Source: Methylotenera sp. (GTDB lineage: Bacteria > Pseudomonadota > Gammaproteobacteria > Burkholderiales > Methylophilaceae). From it: 60,964 nt of DNA. How positions within the stretch are numbered: position 1 is the first letter of the stretch; every line of letters begins with the position of its first letter. The stretch is from positions 1-60,964 of the forward strand of contig JAURWJ010000151.1 of assembly GCA_030655015.1 (NCBI GenBank), given 5' to 3'. Of this stretch, positions 47,517-58,459 are shown piece after piece. Made by a program: the position numbers and the translations under genes. The notes under the pieces were generated by a model. That model was not told the DNA's origin, searched no databases, and worked only from the letters and a program-made list of their open reading frames with translations.

Positions 47517-48414
47517 GTGCCAACTCCAAAATGCGGATCACCAATGCCTCAAAACTAATGCCTGCCGCCTTCGCCGCCATCGGCACCAGACTATGATCTG
47601 TCATCCCTGGACTGGTATTCACTTCTAAAAAGTAATGATTGCCTTGAGCATCCATTAAGAAATCTACGCGCCCCCAGCCACTACAACCAATCGCGTTAAA
47701 CGCCTGCAAAGCTTGTTGCTGAATCTGTGCTTCCTTGTCGCTACTCAAACCACACGGGCATAAGTACTCGGTATCATCACGTAAGTATTTGGCCTCAAAA
47801 TCATAAAATTCATTTTTTGGCACAATACGCACAATCGGCAAGGCTTTGTCGCCCAAAATACCTACGGTGTATTCCCCACCGCCCACAAACTGTTCGGCTA
47901 TTACCAATGGGTCCGATTTAGCCGCTAATTCATAAGCGGCTTTCAAATCGCCAGCTTGTTTTACTTTACTAATACCGATGCTCGAGCCTTCATTAGCCGG
48001 TTTTACAAATAATGGCAGCCCTAGCTTTTGCTCTATTGCGGCAAAATCTGAGTCAGCTTGCACCAACTCAAAGGCTGGGGTACTAATCCCTGCGGCCGAC
48101 CAAATCATCTTGGTACGCCACTTATCCATACCAATCGCCGATGCCATCACACCGCTACCGGTATAAGGAATACCTAACAGCTCCAACGCACCTTGCATCG
48201 CACCATCTTCACCAAATCGTCCATGCAAAGAAATCATCGCAATATCAAAATTTTCTAAATCATGCAGTGGGCGCGTGGCCGGATCAAAAGCGTGTGCATC
48301 CACGCCTTGCCGTTGTAAGGCCGCAAGCACAGCCGCGCCGCTCTTAAGTGACACCTCACGCTCACCGGACTTGCCCCCTAATAGCACTGCTACTTTCCCA
48401 AAATCACGCGTCAT
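47506..48414 (-). CDS. ddl: D-alanine--D-alanine ligase
   Basis: 302 residues, DdlB type, ATP-grasp. Motifs: [16 protein letters not shown] near 11-26, [16 protein letters not shown], and the C-terminal [15 protein letters not shown]. Makes the D-Ala-D-Ala dipeptide used by MurF. The ATG overlaps the murB stop (ATGA). Confidence 0.96.
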   Translation of the reverse strand: MTRDFGKVAVLLGGKSGEREVSLKSGAAVLAALQRQGVDAHAFDPATRPLHDLENFDIAMISLHGRFGEDGAMQGALELLGIPYTGSGVMASAIGMDKWRTKMIWSAAGISTPAFELVQADSDFAAIEQKLGLPLFVKPANEGSSIGISKVKQAGDLKAAYELAAKSDPLVIAEQFVGGGEYTVGILGDKALPIVRIVPKNEFYDFEAKYLRDDTEYLCPCGLSSDKEAQIQQQALQAFNAIGCSGWGRVDFLMDAQGNHYFLEVNTSPGMTDHSLVPMAAKAAGISFEALVIRILELAHVG

Positions 48415-49301
48415 TCTCTGATCTCCAGCTCACCCAATACTTTTACTTCCTGCTGTAACAAAACACCTTGCTGCTCAAGTACGGTATCGCGTATATGCTT
48501 AATTAACAGCTCGATATCCAGCGCAGTTGCACCACCTACATTCACAATAAAATTAGCATGTCTTTCTGACACTTGGGCGCCACCGATGATGTAGCCTTTC
48601 AATCCGCTCGCCTCAATCAACCTTGCGGCATAATCCCCTGCCGGGTTTCTAAAAGTAGAACCCGCACTTGGCAAATTCAGCGGTTGTGACGCTAAGCGCT
48701 TAGCTAATAGTTCTTTAATTTTTTTTGCAGATTCATCTGCATCACCTTTAGCCAAACCAAACCAAGCCGCAACAAACCACTCATCAGCTACCGGTTTTTC
48801 GATATGCCGATAGCTCGGAATAAACGCTGCCGCATCACGCGTATTGAGTTCACCCTTTCTGTTAATGGTCGTTACGCGCTTGACTACGTTCCAGGTTTCG
48901 CTACCGTAGCAACCTGCATTCATGGCAAGCGCACCGCCTACCGTGCCGGGAATCCCCGCAAAAAACTCTCCACCGCATAAAGCTTCTTTAGCGCAAAACT
49001 TTGCTAATTTCGCACAGGTCACGCCTGCCTCGGCATATACAAACTCACCCTCCATTTTTAATGCTGTGAGTACGTTATGCATCAACACCACCGTGCCACG
49101 TACGCCGCCATCACGCACCAACAAATTTGAACCTAAACCAATAAAATAAATGGGTTGTTCGGTATCCAAGTGACGTAAAAATGCACTCAAATCATCCAAC
49201 CCTGCGGGAATATACAGTTGATCCGCACGGCCACCCACACGCCAACTGGTGTAGCGTGCCAAAGGTTCGTTCAATAGCAATTTTGGCGTAACCAAGGTCA
49301 T
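48411..49301 (-). CDS. murB: UDP-N-acetylenolpyruvoylglucosamine reductase
   Basis: 296 residues, FAD-dependent type I MurB. FAD contacts [12 protein letters not shown] and [18 protein letters not shown]; catalytic Ser in SAGSTFRNP and Glu near the C-terminus. Completes UDP-MurNAc synthesis. ATGA overlap with murC. Confidence 0.95.
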   Translation of the reverse strand: MTLVTPKLLLNEPLARYTSWRVGGRADQLYIPAGLDDLSAFLRHLDTEQPIYFIGLGSNLLVRDGGVRGTVVLMHNVLTALKMEGEFVYAEAGVTCAKLAKFCAKEALCGGEFFAGIPGTVGGALAMNAGCYGSETWNVVKRVTTINRKGELNTRDAAAFIPSYRHIEKPVADEWFVAAWFGLAKGDADESAKKIKELLAKRLASQPLNLPSAGSTFRNPAGDYAARLIEASGLKGYIIGGAQVSERHANFIVNVGGATALDIELLIKHIRDTVLEQQGVLLQQEVKVLGELEIRE

Positions 49302-50725
49302 GCTGTCGTCAACCCTCTCAGTTGCAATTCTTTAGTCTTTAACGCCACGTGCCCGATAGAACCAGCACCCATCACAATCACCACGTCATTAGCTTGTGCC
49401 ACATCTAAAATCGCCTGCGGCAGTTCATCCGTTGTTTCTACAAATAAAGGCTCAACTTTTCCTGCCACACGAATCGCACGAATTAACGAGCGTGTATCAG
49501 CGGCCACGATGGGCGCTTCACCTGCTGAATAGACTTCTGTCAGCAACACTACATCTGCGCTTGAAAGCACTTTTACAAAATCTTCAAAACAGTCACGCGT
49601 GCGGGTATAACGATGGGGCTGAAACGCCATCACTAAACGTCGATTTGGGAATGCGCCGCGTGCAGCTGCAATTACTGCCTGCATTTCTACTGGATGATGT
49701 CCATAGTCATCAATCAGCGTGAATGTGCCGCTCGTATCACCGTTACGTGACACTGCTGCAACTTCACCATAACGCTCAAAACGTCTGCCAACACCTTTAA
49801 ACTCTTTTAACGCTTTAATGATTGCCTCATCAGGCACGTTAAGCTCACTGGCAATGGCAATGGCCGCCAAGGCATTCAGCACATAGTGATTACCTGGCAA
49901 GTTTAAAGTCACATCAAATTCAGTCGTCACGCCGTTAATGCGTTGCACAGTGAAATGCATTTTGCCATCATCAGCACGTATATTTTTAGCACGCACACGC
50001 GCATCTTCACTCAAGCCGTAAGTCATTACCGGCTTGGTGACACGCGGCAAAATCTCGCGAATATTAGCGTCATCGATGCAGATCACTGCCATGCCCCAAA
50101 ACGGCAATTGTTGTAAAAATTCTACGAACGCACTTTTAAGCTTTTCAAAACTGTGTTCATAGGTATCCATGTGGTCATGATCAATGTTCGTCACCACCGC
50201 CATCACCGGAGTCAAATGTAAAAATGAAGCATCAGACTCGTCCGCCTCTGCCACAATATATTCACCTGAGCCAAGTTTGGCATTGGCATTGGCGGCCTCT
50301 AGCTTGCCACCGATCACAAACGTAGGATCCATACCCGCTTCAGCCAAAATACTGGCGATTAAGCTAGTAGTGGTGGTTTTACCATGTGTACCTGCAACAG
50401 CAATACCCTGTCTAAAACGCATCAACTCAGCCAGCATCAGCGCACGTGGCACCACTGGGATGTTTTTGGCACGTGCGGCTTTCACTTCCGGATTTTCTTC
50501 ATTCACCGCAGATGACACTACAACCACGTCGGCGTCTTTCACGTTTTCTGCCGCGTGGCCTTGATACACTGTTGCACCAAACGCAGTTAAGCGTTTTGTC
50601 GTTACATTGCTAGCCAAGTCTGAACCACTGACATTAAAGTCCAGATTTATTAACACTTCAGCAATGCCGCTCATGCCAGAGCCGCCAATACCTACAAAGT
50701 GTATATTTTTTACTTTATGTTTCAT
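49298..50725 (-). CDS. murC: UDP-N-acetylmuramate--L-alanine ligase
   Basis: 475 residues from ATG 50725, which has a strong GGAGGT and overlaps the murG stop (ATGA); an upstream extension of six codons is rejected. UDP-binding [17 protein letters not shown] at about 9-25, ATP loop [10 protein letters not shown], and [12 protein letters not shown]. Adds L-Ala to UDP-MurNAc. Confidence 0.96.
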   Translation of the reverse strand: MKHKVKNIHFVGIGGSGMSGIAEVLINLDFNVSGSDLASNVTTKRLTAFGATVYQGHAAENVKDADVVVVSSAVNEENPEVKAARAKNIPVVPRALMLAELMRFRQGIAVAGTHGKTTTTSLIASILAEAGMDPTFVIGGKLEAANANAKLGSGEYIVAEADESDASFLHLTPVMAVVTNIDHDHMDTYEHSFEKLKSAFVEFLQQLPFWGMAVICIDDANIREILPRVTKPVMTYGLSEDARVRAKNIRADDGKMHFTVQRINGVTTEFDVTLNLPGNHYVLNALAAIAIASELNVPDEAIIKALKEFKGVGRRFERYGEVAAVSRNGDTSGTFTLIDDYGHHPVEMQAVIAAARGAFPNRRLVMAFQPHRYTRTRDCFEDFVKVLSSADVVLLTEVYSAGEAPIVAADTRSLIRAIRVAGKVEPLFVETTDELPQAILDVAQANDVVIVMGAGSIGHVALKTKELQLRGLTTA

Positions 50726-51798
50726 CGCGCTACCTCCAGGCAAATAGCTACCACATCCGCTGTTGCTTCCGGCTTACCCAAAACACGTGCATATTTAGCC
50801 ATTTTCAGACACTGCTCACGGTTTAATTCACCTAAAATCTTTACCAATTTTTCTACACTCAATTCTTTTTGCTGCAGCACCATAGCGGCACCCGCTTCAA
50901 CCAGATAGGCAGCATTGGTCGTTTGGTGGTCATCTACTGCAAACGGAAACGGTACCATTAGCGAGCCTAAACCTACCGCTGACACTTCAGCCACAGTGAG
51001 CGCACCTGAACGACAAATCACAAAATCTGCCCATGCATACAATCCAGCCATATCATCAATAAAAGCGCGGGCATCAACCGTTACACCCACTTTTTCGTAA
51101 TTACTTTTTAATGCCTCAATATGTTTTACACCTGCCTGATGCACCACCTGCGGACGTTGATCCACGGGTAATTTTGCCAATGCTAGAGGAATCACCTCAT
51201 TCAAAGCCTGCGCACCCAAACTACCACCAACCACCAACAAACGTAACGCACCTTCGCGCCCGGCAAAACGCTGCTCAGGCGCTACTAAATTTGCAATATC
51301 AACCCGCACCGGGTTACCAACCAACGTCGCGCGGTTGCCAAATGCCGCAGGAAAAGCGGCTAATACACGCGTGGCAACTTTGGCTAACACCTTATTAGTT
51401 AAACCTGCCACTGAATTCTGCTCATGTACCACCAATGGTTTACCTAGTAGCCTTGCCATCAAGCCACCTGGAAATGCCGCAAAACCACCCATGCCCAACA
51501 CCACGTTTGGTTGATGCTGTCTGAGTGCTTTAATACTTTGGCTAAACGCTTTTACCAATTTCACTGGCAATAACAACCAACCTAACCAACCTTTGCCGCG
51601 CACACCTTGCATGTTGATGGTGGCTTTGTCGTAACCTTTACCCTCTATCAAGCGGTTTTCCATACCGCCTTGTGTGCATAACCAAACAATGTGCCATCCT
51701 TGCGCCAATAAGTGATCAGCCACAGCCATTGCAGGATAAACATGGCCGCCTGTGCCGCCCGCCATGATCATCAAAGTTTTTGTCAGCGCTTGGCTCAT
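50722..51798 (-). CDS. murG: Lipid II synthase (undecaprenyl-PP-MurNAc-pentapeptide GlcNAc transferase)
   Basis: 358 residues, GT-B fold. [10 protein letters not shown] at 14-23, GFAAFPGG near 105-112, HEQNSVAG, and the donor-site [11 protein letters not shown] and [14 protein letters not shown]. Adds GlcNAc to lipid I at the inner membrane face. The ATG overlaps the stop of the 42-codon frame upstream. Confidence 0.96.
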   Translation of the reverse strand: MSQALTKTLMIMAGGTGGHVYPAMAVADHLLAQGWHIVWLCTQGGMENRLIEGKGYDKATINMQGVRGKGWLGWLLLPVKLVKAFSQSIKALRQHQPNVVLGMGGFAAFPGGLMARLLGKPLVVHEQNSVAGLTNKVLAKVATRVLAAFPAAFGNRATLVGNPVRVDIANLVAPEQRFAGREGALRLLVVGGSLGAQALNEVIPLALAKLPVDQRPQVVHQAGVKHIEALKSNYEKVGVTVDARAFIDDMAGLYAWADFVICRSGALTVAEVSAVGLGSLMVPFPFAVDDHQTTNAAYLVEAGAAMVLQQKELSVEKLVKILGELNREQCLKMAKYARVLGKPEATADVVAICLEVAR

Positions 51799-51923
51799 AC
51801 TGGCAAGCCTATTAAGTCATTTTGGCTACGGCCACTTCGCTTAACATCGCTACGCGAGTTAGCCTTCACCGAAACAGCCTCATAGCACCACACAGCGAAC
51901 ATCATTTTCGTGATTACACTCAT
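51795..51923 (-). CDS. 42-residue frame exactly filling the ftsW-murG gap
   Basis: The ATG (51923) overlaps the ftsW stop and the TGA (51795-51797) overlaps the murG ATG, both as ATGA, so the frame is coupled at both ends. It starts [20 protein letters not shown] and ends LIGLPV. FtsW itself ends KGLPV, and both stops share the context CC(T/A)GTATGAG, as if a 126-bp block had been inserted with duplication of the junction. No recognisable domain. It may be a real small protein or only a frame kept open to preserve coupling. Confidence 0.45.
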   Translation of the reverse strand: MSVITKMMFAVWCYEAVSVKANSRSDVKRSGRSQNDLIGLPV

Positions 51924-53083
51924 ACAGGTAACCCCTTCTGTAGTCGGCGGTTTTCAAAATCAATACGCAGCAAAATTGCCATTGCAACGCAGTTTGCCAA
52001 AATGCCACTACCACCAAACGAGAGTAAAGGTAGTGTCAAGCCCTTGGTCGGTAACAGCCCCATATTCACCCCCATATTAATAATGCCCTGCACGCCTATC
52101 CATACGCCTAGCCCTTGTGCCAACAACGCACCAAAATAGCGTTCATTGGCAATAGCTTCTTTGCCTATACCAAAGGCGCGAATCACAATCCATGTAAACA
52201 AGCCCACCACCGTAGCTACACCTACAAAGCCAAGCTCTTCTGCAATCACTGCCAATAAAAAGTCAGTATGTGCTTCAGGCAAATACAGCAGTTTTTCTAC
52301 ACTCGCGCCCAAGCCAACGCCAAACCATTCGCCACGTCCAAACGCTATCAGCGCATGTGATAACTGGTAGCCTTTACCATACGGGTCAGCCCACGGATCC
52401 ATAAAGCCAATGACACGCTCCAGACGGTAGGGTGAACTCCAGATCAAAAACACAAAACCCACTACGAGCAATATGATGAGTCCAACAAATATGCGTGCGT
52501 TGATGCCACCCAACCAAAGGATCGAAATCGAAATCGCGGCAATCACGGCAAATGCACCAAAATCCGGTTCACGTAGCAATAAGCCGCCTACCAGCAACAT
52601 CACCATCAGCATTGGCATAAAGCCCTTAGTAAAACTATCCATCACGGCGGCTTTACGCACGGTGTAATCAGCCACGTACATGGCGGCAAACAACTTCATC
52701 AGTTCAGATGGCTGTAAGTTAATCACAAACAAAGATAACCAACGGCGACTACCGCCGACCACTCGCCCGATACCTGGAATCAACACCAATACCAACAACG
52801 CCAACCCTAGTAGGAATAAATATGGGGCCATTTTTTGCCACCACGCCACAGGAATGTTAAATGCCACGAAAGCCGCACTTAAACTAATCACCAAAAATAT
52901 GGCTTGGCGCACTAAGTAATAACTACTGTTATGCCCAACCGCTCTATCTGCTTCAGCAATCGCAATTGAAGACGAATAGACCATCACCAAGCCTAAGCCC
53001 AATAAAATCAGGGTAACCCAAAGTAGGCCCTGATCATAGTTGGGGGAGTTGATGCGCTCGCGGTTGAGCATGGCGGCGATCAT
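51920..53083 (-). CDS. ftsW: Septal peptidoglycan glycosyltransferase FtsW
   Basis: 387 residues, SEDS family, about ten membrane spans. Conserved [13 protein letters not shown] near 56-68, [10 protein letters not shown] near 122-131, catalytic-loop Asp region [17 protein letters not shown], and [13 protein letters not shown] near 346-358. Polymerises lipid II together with FtsI. ATGA overlap with murD. Confidence 0.96.
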   Translation of the reverse strand: MIAAMLNRERINSPNYDQGLLWVTLILLGLGLVMVYSSSIAIAEADRAVGHNSSYYLVRQAIFLVISLSAAFVAFNIPVAWWQKMAPYLFLLGLALLVLVLIPGIGRVVGGSRRWLSLFVINLQPSELMKLFAAMYVADYTVRKAAVMDSFTKGFMPMLMVMLLVGGLLLREPDFGAFAVIAAISISILWLGGINARIFVGLIILLVVGFVFLIWSSPYRLERVIGFMDPWADPYGKGYQLSHALIAFGRGEWFGVGLGASVEKLLYLPEAHTDFLLAVIAEELGFVGVATVVGLFTWIVIRAFGIGKEAIANERYFGALLAQGLGVWIGVQGIINMGVNMGLLPTKGLTLPLLSFGGSGILANCVAMAILLRIDFENRRLQKGLPV

Positions 53084-54438
53084 GCCGTCTCCTTCAAACG
53101 CTGCACCGCGCTAACAAACACCTCTGCCCGATGCACATAATTGTTGAACATATCAAAGCTGGCGCATGCGGGGGATAGCAAAACTGCATCGTCTTTTTGT
53201 GCGAGTTTTTTTGCAATATTGACCGCTTCCGGCAAATCTATTGCTTGATATAGAGGCACCCCTGTTTTTAGCAATTTGGCTTCAATCAATGAGGCATCAC
53301 GCCCAATCAACACCACCGCGCGCGCATTCGCAGCAACAACATCTGTTAGCGGGGAAAAATCCTGACCTTTGCCATCGCCGCCCGCAATCAGTACCACCTT
53401 TTGCGGCAACCCTGATAGCGCCGCGCAAGTGGCACCGACATTGGTGCCTTTTGAATCATCGTAATAATCCACATCATCAATGTTGGCAACCCACTCCACT
53501 CGGTGTGGCAAGCCTTTAAAGTTATAAAGTGTTTGAATAATGGGTGCGTAATCCAAGCCTATGCCACGGCAAAGTGCGATTGCCGCCAGCGCATTCGCGG
53601 CATTGTGTAAGCCCGCAATTTTCAAATCTTGTACATTCATCAAATCATGTTCGCCGCAACTCAGCCAAGATTCGCCTTGCACATCTCTTAAACCGTAACT
53701 ACGTTCATCTTCAGCCGCATCCAAACCAAATGTCACTTGAGCCAACTTCGAGCGCGCCATCATCATGCTCCAGGCATCATCACGGTTAAGCACTTGCAGC
53801 TTTGCGTTGTAGAAGATACGCGCTTTAGCAATCGCATAATCCTGCATGCTGGCATATCTATCCATGTGATCTTCAGACAGATTCAGCATGGTAGCTGCGT
53901 CAACTTGCAAGCTACTGGTCGTTTCCAATTGAAAGCTTGAAAGCTCTAATACATAAACGTCGGGGGCTTCCATACTTAGCGCATCAAGCACAGGTAAACC
54001 AATATTGCCTGCGACTATTGTTTTTAAGCCGGCTGCTTTGCACATTTCACCGACTAAAGTCGTCACTGTGGTTTTGCCGTTGACACCAGTAATCGCAATC
54101 ACTTTTGCACTAGTTGGGCGATATTGCGCAAATAGCTCAACATCACCTATCACTGCAACACCGCGCTTAATTGCCGCTTGAATGGTAGGCTCACTTAATG
54201 GCACACCCGGGCTTGCCACCACCAGGTCAACATGACTAAAAATTGCTGCGGTAAATGCGCCGGTAACAATGCTCACCTCTGGCAACTCGGCTTTAAGCGC
54301 GTCAAGCCCTGGAGGGTTATCGCGGGTATCTGCAACAGACAAACGTGCACCTTGGCGTTGCAACCAACGCAACGTTGACAGCCCTGTTTCGCCAAGGCCC
54401 AGCACTAATACTTTTTTGTCTTTTAACGCAATTTGCAT
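53080..54438 (-). CDS. murD: UDP-N-acetylmuramoylalanine--D-glutamate ligase
   Basis: 452 residues. N-terminal [20 protein letters not shown] loop [25 protein letters not shown] and the central [11 protein letters not shown]. Adds D-Glu to UDP-MurNAc-L-Ala. 14 bp downstream of mraY. Confidence 0.96.
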   Translation of the reverse strand: MQIALKDKKVLVLGLGETGLSTLRWLQRQGARLSVADTRDNPPGLDALKAELPEVSIVTGAFTAAIFSHVDLVVASPGVPLSEPTIQAAIKRGVAVIGDVELFAQYRPTSAKVIAITGVNGKTTVTTLVGEMCKAAGLKTIVAGNIGLPVLDALSMEAPDVYVLELSSFQLETTSSLQVDAATMLNLSEDHMDRYASMQDYAIAKARIFYNAKLQVLNRDDAWSMMMARSKLAQVTFGLDAAEDERSYGLRDVQGESWLSCGEHDLMNVQDLKIAGLHNAANALAAIALCRGIGLDYAPIIQTLYNFKGLPHRVEWVANIDDVDYYDDSKGTNVGATCAALSGLPQKVVLIAGGDGKGQDFSPLTDVVAANARAVVLIGRDASLIEAKLLKTGVPLYQAIDLPEAVNIAKKLAQKDDAVLLSPACASFDMFNNYVHRAEVFVSAVQRLKETA

Positions 54439-54452
54439 GTTAAGTTTACTTT

Positions 54453-55556
54453 TTACCTAATTTTCAAACTAGCCAAACCAATCAACACCAGCATCATGCT
54501 GATAATCCAGAAGCGCACCACTACCTGCGTTTCTTTCCAACCTTTTTGTTCATAGTGATGATGTAAAGGTGCCATTAAAAAAATACGTTGGCCTGTCCCC
54601 GTTTTATGTTTGGTGTATTTGAAATACAGCACCTGCATCGCCACGGAAATCGTCTCGATCACAAAAACACCTCCCATAATGAACAAGATGATTTCTTGTC
54701 GCACAATGACGGCCACAATACCTAGCGCTGCCCCTAGTGCCAATGCGCCTACATCACCCATAAATACTTCTGCCGGGTAGGCGTTAAACCATAAAAACCC
54801 TAAACCGGCGCCTACCATTGCCGCACAGAACACAGCCAACTCACCCGCCCCAGGTACATAAGGAATGCTTAAATACTTGGAAAAATAAAAGTGACCCGTG
54901 ACATAAGCAAATATGGCCAAAGCACCTGCCACCATCACGGTAGGCATAATCGCCAAGCCATCAAGACCATCGGTCAGATTCACTGCATTGCTACTGCCGA
55001 CCACCACCAAATAGGTCAGCACGATAAACGCTAACCCGCTCATTGGAATAACCAAACTTTTAAAGAATGGAATTAATAAAGTCGTTTCGGCAGGTACAAC
55101 GGCGGTTTGCTGTAAAACTATCGCCACGCTAAAACCCACCACCGACTGCCAAAAATATTTTTCTTTAGCAGATAACCCTTTAGGATTGCGATGGACCACT
55201 TTGCGCCAATCGTCCACCCAGCCAATAATGCCAAAACCCAAGGTGGTAAATAACACCACCCACACAAACCTGTTACTTAAATCTGCCCATAACAATGTCG
55301 ATATGGCAATGGCGACCAATATCAAAGCACCGCCCATGGTTGGCGTACCCGCTTTAATTAAATGCGTTTGCGGGCCATCGTCACGCACCGATTGCCCTAC
55401 TTTGTAGTAAGTAAGCTTACGAATTAAAGTCGGCCCCACTACAAATGAAATGGTTAATGCGGTGAGCGTAGCCAGCACAGCACGCAATGTGATGTAGTCA
55501 AACACATGAAAACCACGGATGTCTTTTGCCAGCCATTGCGCTAATTCGAGTAACAT
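54453..55556 (-). CDS. mraY: Phospho-MurNAc-pentapeptide transferase
   Basis: 367 residues, about ten membrane spans. Family motifs: [10 protein letters not shown] near 70-79, [13 protein letters not shown] with the Asp residues near 190-200, [15 protein letters not shown] near 267-281, and [11 protein letters not shown] near 325-335. Makes lipid I on the inner membrane. Confidence 0.97.
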   Translation of the reverse strand: MLLELAQWLAKDIRGFHVFDYITLRAVLATLTALTISFVVGPTLIRKLTYYKVGQSVRDDGPQTHLIKAGTPTMGGALILVAIAISTLLWADLSNRFVWVVLFTTLGFGIIGWVDDWRKVVHRNPKGLSAKEKYFWQSVVGFSVAIVLQQTAVVPAETTLLIPFFKSLVIPMSGLAFIVLTYLVVVGSSNAVNLTDGLDGLAIMPTVMVAGALAIFAYVTGHFYFSKYLSIPYVPGAGELAVFCAAMVGAGLGFLWFNAYPAEVFMGDVGALALGAALGIVAVIVRQEIILFIMGGVFVIETISVAMQVLYFKYTKHKTGTGQRIFLMAPLHHHYEQKGWKETQVVVRFWIISMMLVLIGLASLKIR

Positions 55557-55577
55557 TTTTAAATTCTCCCAATACGC

Positions 55578-56933
55578 TTATTGATTGTTTGCTACTAACA
55601 AATTCACCACACGCTCCATTTGCATAAAACGTGAACCTTTTACCAATACGGTCGCGCTAGTTGTGAGTTGCGGCAACACTGCCTCAGCGATCGCCTCTGG
55701 TGAACTAAAGTGCTGCGCACCAGCACCGAAACTCTTCACCATTTCAATACTTAATTCACCCAAGCAATAGAGTGCTGTTAACCCTGCCGCCTTGGCATAA
55801 GCGCCGATTTCAGCATGCATGCTTTTAGCTTCTGCACCCAATTCACCCATGTCACCCAATATCAGGATTTTCTCGCCAGCATATTTCGCTAGTACATCTA
55901 TCGCGGCGCGCATTGAGTCTGGATTTGCGTTATAGCTGTCATCAATCAATGTCGCATCATTAAATGCAGTCTTAAGCTCTAGGCGCCCATATACGCCGGC
56001 AAAACCTTCTAAACCCTTAGCAATGTCTGCGTTTGAAATACCCAATGCAAAAGCGGCAGCACTCGCAGCCAATGCGTTACTAATGTTATGTGCGCCTTGT
56101 ACTTTTAGCTTGAAATCCACACCCCCATTAGGCGTGCTTAAACTCACCAAACTAGCACCTGGTAATTCTTGATATTTAACAGTGACATCTGCCTGCTGAT
56201 TTAAGCCAAAAGTAACTACTTTTCTGTTCACATTGAGCGCGAGCCAATCGACCGCATACTCGCTATCGGCGTTAATTACCGCAATACCGTCAGCCTGCAA
56301 GCCTGAGAAAATCTCACCTTTGGCTTTGGCGATATTTGCACGTGAGCCCAATTCACCAATATGCGCCGACCCCGCATTGTTAATTACCGCCACATCGGGC
56401 TTGGCAATATGCGTTAAATAATCAATTTCACCTAAGTGATTCATGCCCATTTCAACCACGGCATACTCATGGCTTGAGTTCATTTTAAGCAGCGTCAGTG
56501 GCACACCAATATCGTTATTCAAGTTGCCATAAGTGGCATGCACCTTATTACGACCCTTGGCGGTCACACTCAAAATTGCAGTAAGCATTTCTTTAGTGGT
56601 GGTTTTACCGTTACTACCGGTGATGGCAACCACAGGTACATCAAATTTGCTACGCCAGTATTTTGCTAATCTCCCTAATGCCAAGCGCGTGTCTTGTACT
56701 AGCAATGCAGGCTGAACCTCAACCATGCTATCTGACAGCATCACCGCTACCGCACCTTTTTTAATGGCTTCAACCGCAAACGCATTGCCATCAAAATTTT
56801 CGCCTTTAAGTGCCACAAACAATTGACCCGTGTTGATATTGCGGCTATCACTACCCACACTATCAAACTGCACATCAGCACCTACGTGCTTTGCATTAAG
56901 CGCAATAGCAGCTTCTGACAAATGCATCATCAT
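55578..56933 (-). CDS. murF: UDP-N-acetylmuramoyl-tripeptide--D-alanyl-D-alanine ligase
   Basis: 451 residues. ATP loop ITGSNGKTTTKEML near 108-121, VEMGMNHLGEI near 160-170, and DDSYNANPDSMRAA near 325-338. Adds D-Ala-D-Ala. Overlaps murE by ATGA. Confidence 0.96.
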   Translation of the reverse strand: MMMHLSEAAIALNAKHVGADVQFDSVGSDSRNINTGQLFVALKGENFDGNAFAVEAIKKGAVAVMLSDSMVEVQPALLVQDTRLALGRLAKYWRSKFDVPVVAITGSNGKTTTKEMLTAILSVTAKGRNKVHATYGNLNNDIGVPLTLLKMNSSHEYAVVEMGMNHLGEIDYLTHIAKPDVAVINNAGSAHIGELGSRANIAKAKGEIFSGLQADGIAVINADSEYAVDWLALNVNRKVVTFGLNQQADVTVKYQELPGASLVSLSTPNGGVDFKLKVQGAHNISNALAASAAAFALGISNADIAKGLEGFAGVYGRLELKTAFNDATLIDDSYNANPDSMRAAIDVLAKYAGEKILILGDMGELGAEAKSMHAEIGAYAKAAGLTALYCLGELSIEMVKSFGAGAQHFSSPEAIAEAVLPQLTTSATVLVKGSRFMQMERVVNLLVANNQ

Positions 56934-58459
56934 GATTTCACCGTCACTTCACCCGAGGCTGCGGCTGGGTCAACTTTAGTTGCCAGGTTATCTGAAGCTT
57001 TTCCGTTGCATGGGCCTGCGTACACCACCCAATTAGCAAGCACCTCTTGTGCAACTGCGGCATCGCTAAATGGCGCTTTCACGCCCGATATTTCCTGATA
57101 ATTCTCATGCCCCTTACCTGCCACCAAAACAATGTCGCCTTTGCGTGCCAGCTGTATTGCCCGCCCAATCGCACTCGTGCGGTCTGGTTCTATCACAGGT
57201 AGAACAGTCATTCCGCGTACTATCTGCCCAATAATGTGATCAGGATTTTCACTGCGTGGGTTATCTGACGTCACAATCACGTTGTCAGCTAACCGAACAG
57301 CTACTGCACCCATCAACGGACGCTTACCTGTATCACGGTCACCACCGCAGCCAAACACGCAAATTAATTTGCCACTAACTTGCTCACGCAAAGTAGACAA
57401 TACGTTTTCTAAAGCATCGGGGGTATGCGCATAATCAACCACGACTAAAGGTTTTTCACCCCCGCCAAATTGCTGCATCCGCCCAAGTACCGGCTTGATT
57501 TTGGCAATTGCAGTAACCGCATCCGGCAAACTCACATCAAAAGCTAATAAAGTTGCCAATACTGCCAACACGTTATACGCATTAAAGCGTCCCAGTACCG
57601 GCGCATTAACAACGGCATCACCTTGCGGTGTAGCCACTTGCATGGTCAGACCCTGTTGATGCAATTGCAAAGCCGTGCCACGTACTTCGCCATGCGTCAG
57701 GCCATAAGTTATCAACGGCTTATTCTGCATTTTGAGTGATGCGGCAACGCCCTGCCCAAACTCATCGTCCGCGTTAAGTATCGCCATACCCAGACCCTGC
57801 CAGGCAAATAACTGCTGCTTGGCGGCCGCGTAATCTTGCATGGTTTCGTGATAGTCCAGATGGTCACGCGTTAAATTAGTCAGCACAGCTATATCAAATT
57901 CCACACCATTGACGCGTCCTTGATGCAAGCCATGTGATGAAACCTCCATGGCAACGGCATCTGCACCATGCTGTAGATAATCAGCCAGCATGGCTTGTAG
58001 CAAAATCGCATCGGGGGTAGTGTTGCTCGCCTCAGTCAAACCCATCTCATGAGCATCAACAAAACCATTGCCGATGGTGCCAATGACCGCCGTCTTTTGA
58101 CCCAACGTACTTAATGCCTGTGCAATCCACTGGCTGACCGAGGTCTTGCCATTGGTCCCGGTCACGCCGATCACGCCTAACTTACGTGAGGGGAATTGAT
58201 AGAACTCTGCGGCAATCTCACCCACTTTATTTTTCAAATCATCTACGGTCACATTACTGATTTTCCAACTCGGGTTCCAAACAAAATCCCTGCTATCCCA
58301 CGCCACCGCCGTTGCACCGGCTTGTATGGCCTGAGCAATATAATCACGTCCATCACTATGGCTACCTGGGTAGGCCAAAAACAGTGACCCGGCTTTCACT
58401 TGTCGGCTATCCGACGTTATTGAAGTGAATTGTTGATTGAATGATGAGAGTAAAGTCAT
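56930..58459 (-). CDS. murE: UDP-N-acetylmuramoyl-tripeptide synthetase, meso-DAP type
   Basis: 509 residues. ATP loop VTGTNGKTSVSQWI near 99-112, EVSSHGL near 172-178, and the substrate-specificity motif DNPRSE that marks meso-diaminopimelate addition, as expected for a Gram-negative. The C-terminus has an extra roughly 20-residue Ala/Val-rich tail. Overlaps ftsI by ATGA. Confidence 0.96.
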   Translation of the reverse strand: MTLLSSFNQQFTSITSDSRQVKAGSLFLAYPGSHSDGRDYIAQAIQAGATAVAWDSRDFVWNPSWKISNVTVDDLKNKVGEIAAEFYQFPSRKLGVIGVTGTNGKTSVSQWIAQALSTLGQKTAVIGTIGNGFVDAHEMGLTEASNTTPDAILLQAMLADYLQHGADAVAMEVSSHGLHQGRVNGVEFDIAVLTNLTRDHLDYHETMQDYAAAKQQLFAWQGLGMAILNADDEFGQGVAASLKMQNKPLITYGLTHGEVRGTALQLHQQGLTMQVATPQGDAVVNAPVLGRFNAYNVLAVLATLLAFDVSLPDAVTAIAKIKPVLGRMQQFGGGEKPLVVVDYAHTPDALENVLSTLREQVSGKLICVFGCGGDRDTGKRPLMGAVAVRLADNVIVTSDNPRSENPDHIIGQIVRGMTVLPVIEPDRTSAIGRAIQLARKGDIVLVAGKGHENYQEISGVKAPFSDAAVAQEVLANWVVYAGPCNGKASDNLATKVDPAAASGEVTVKS

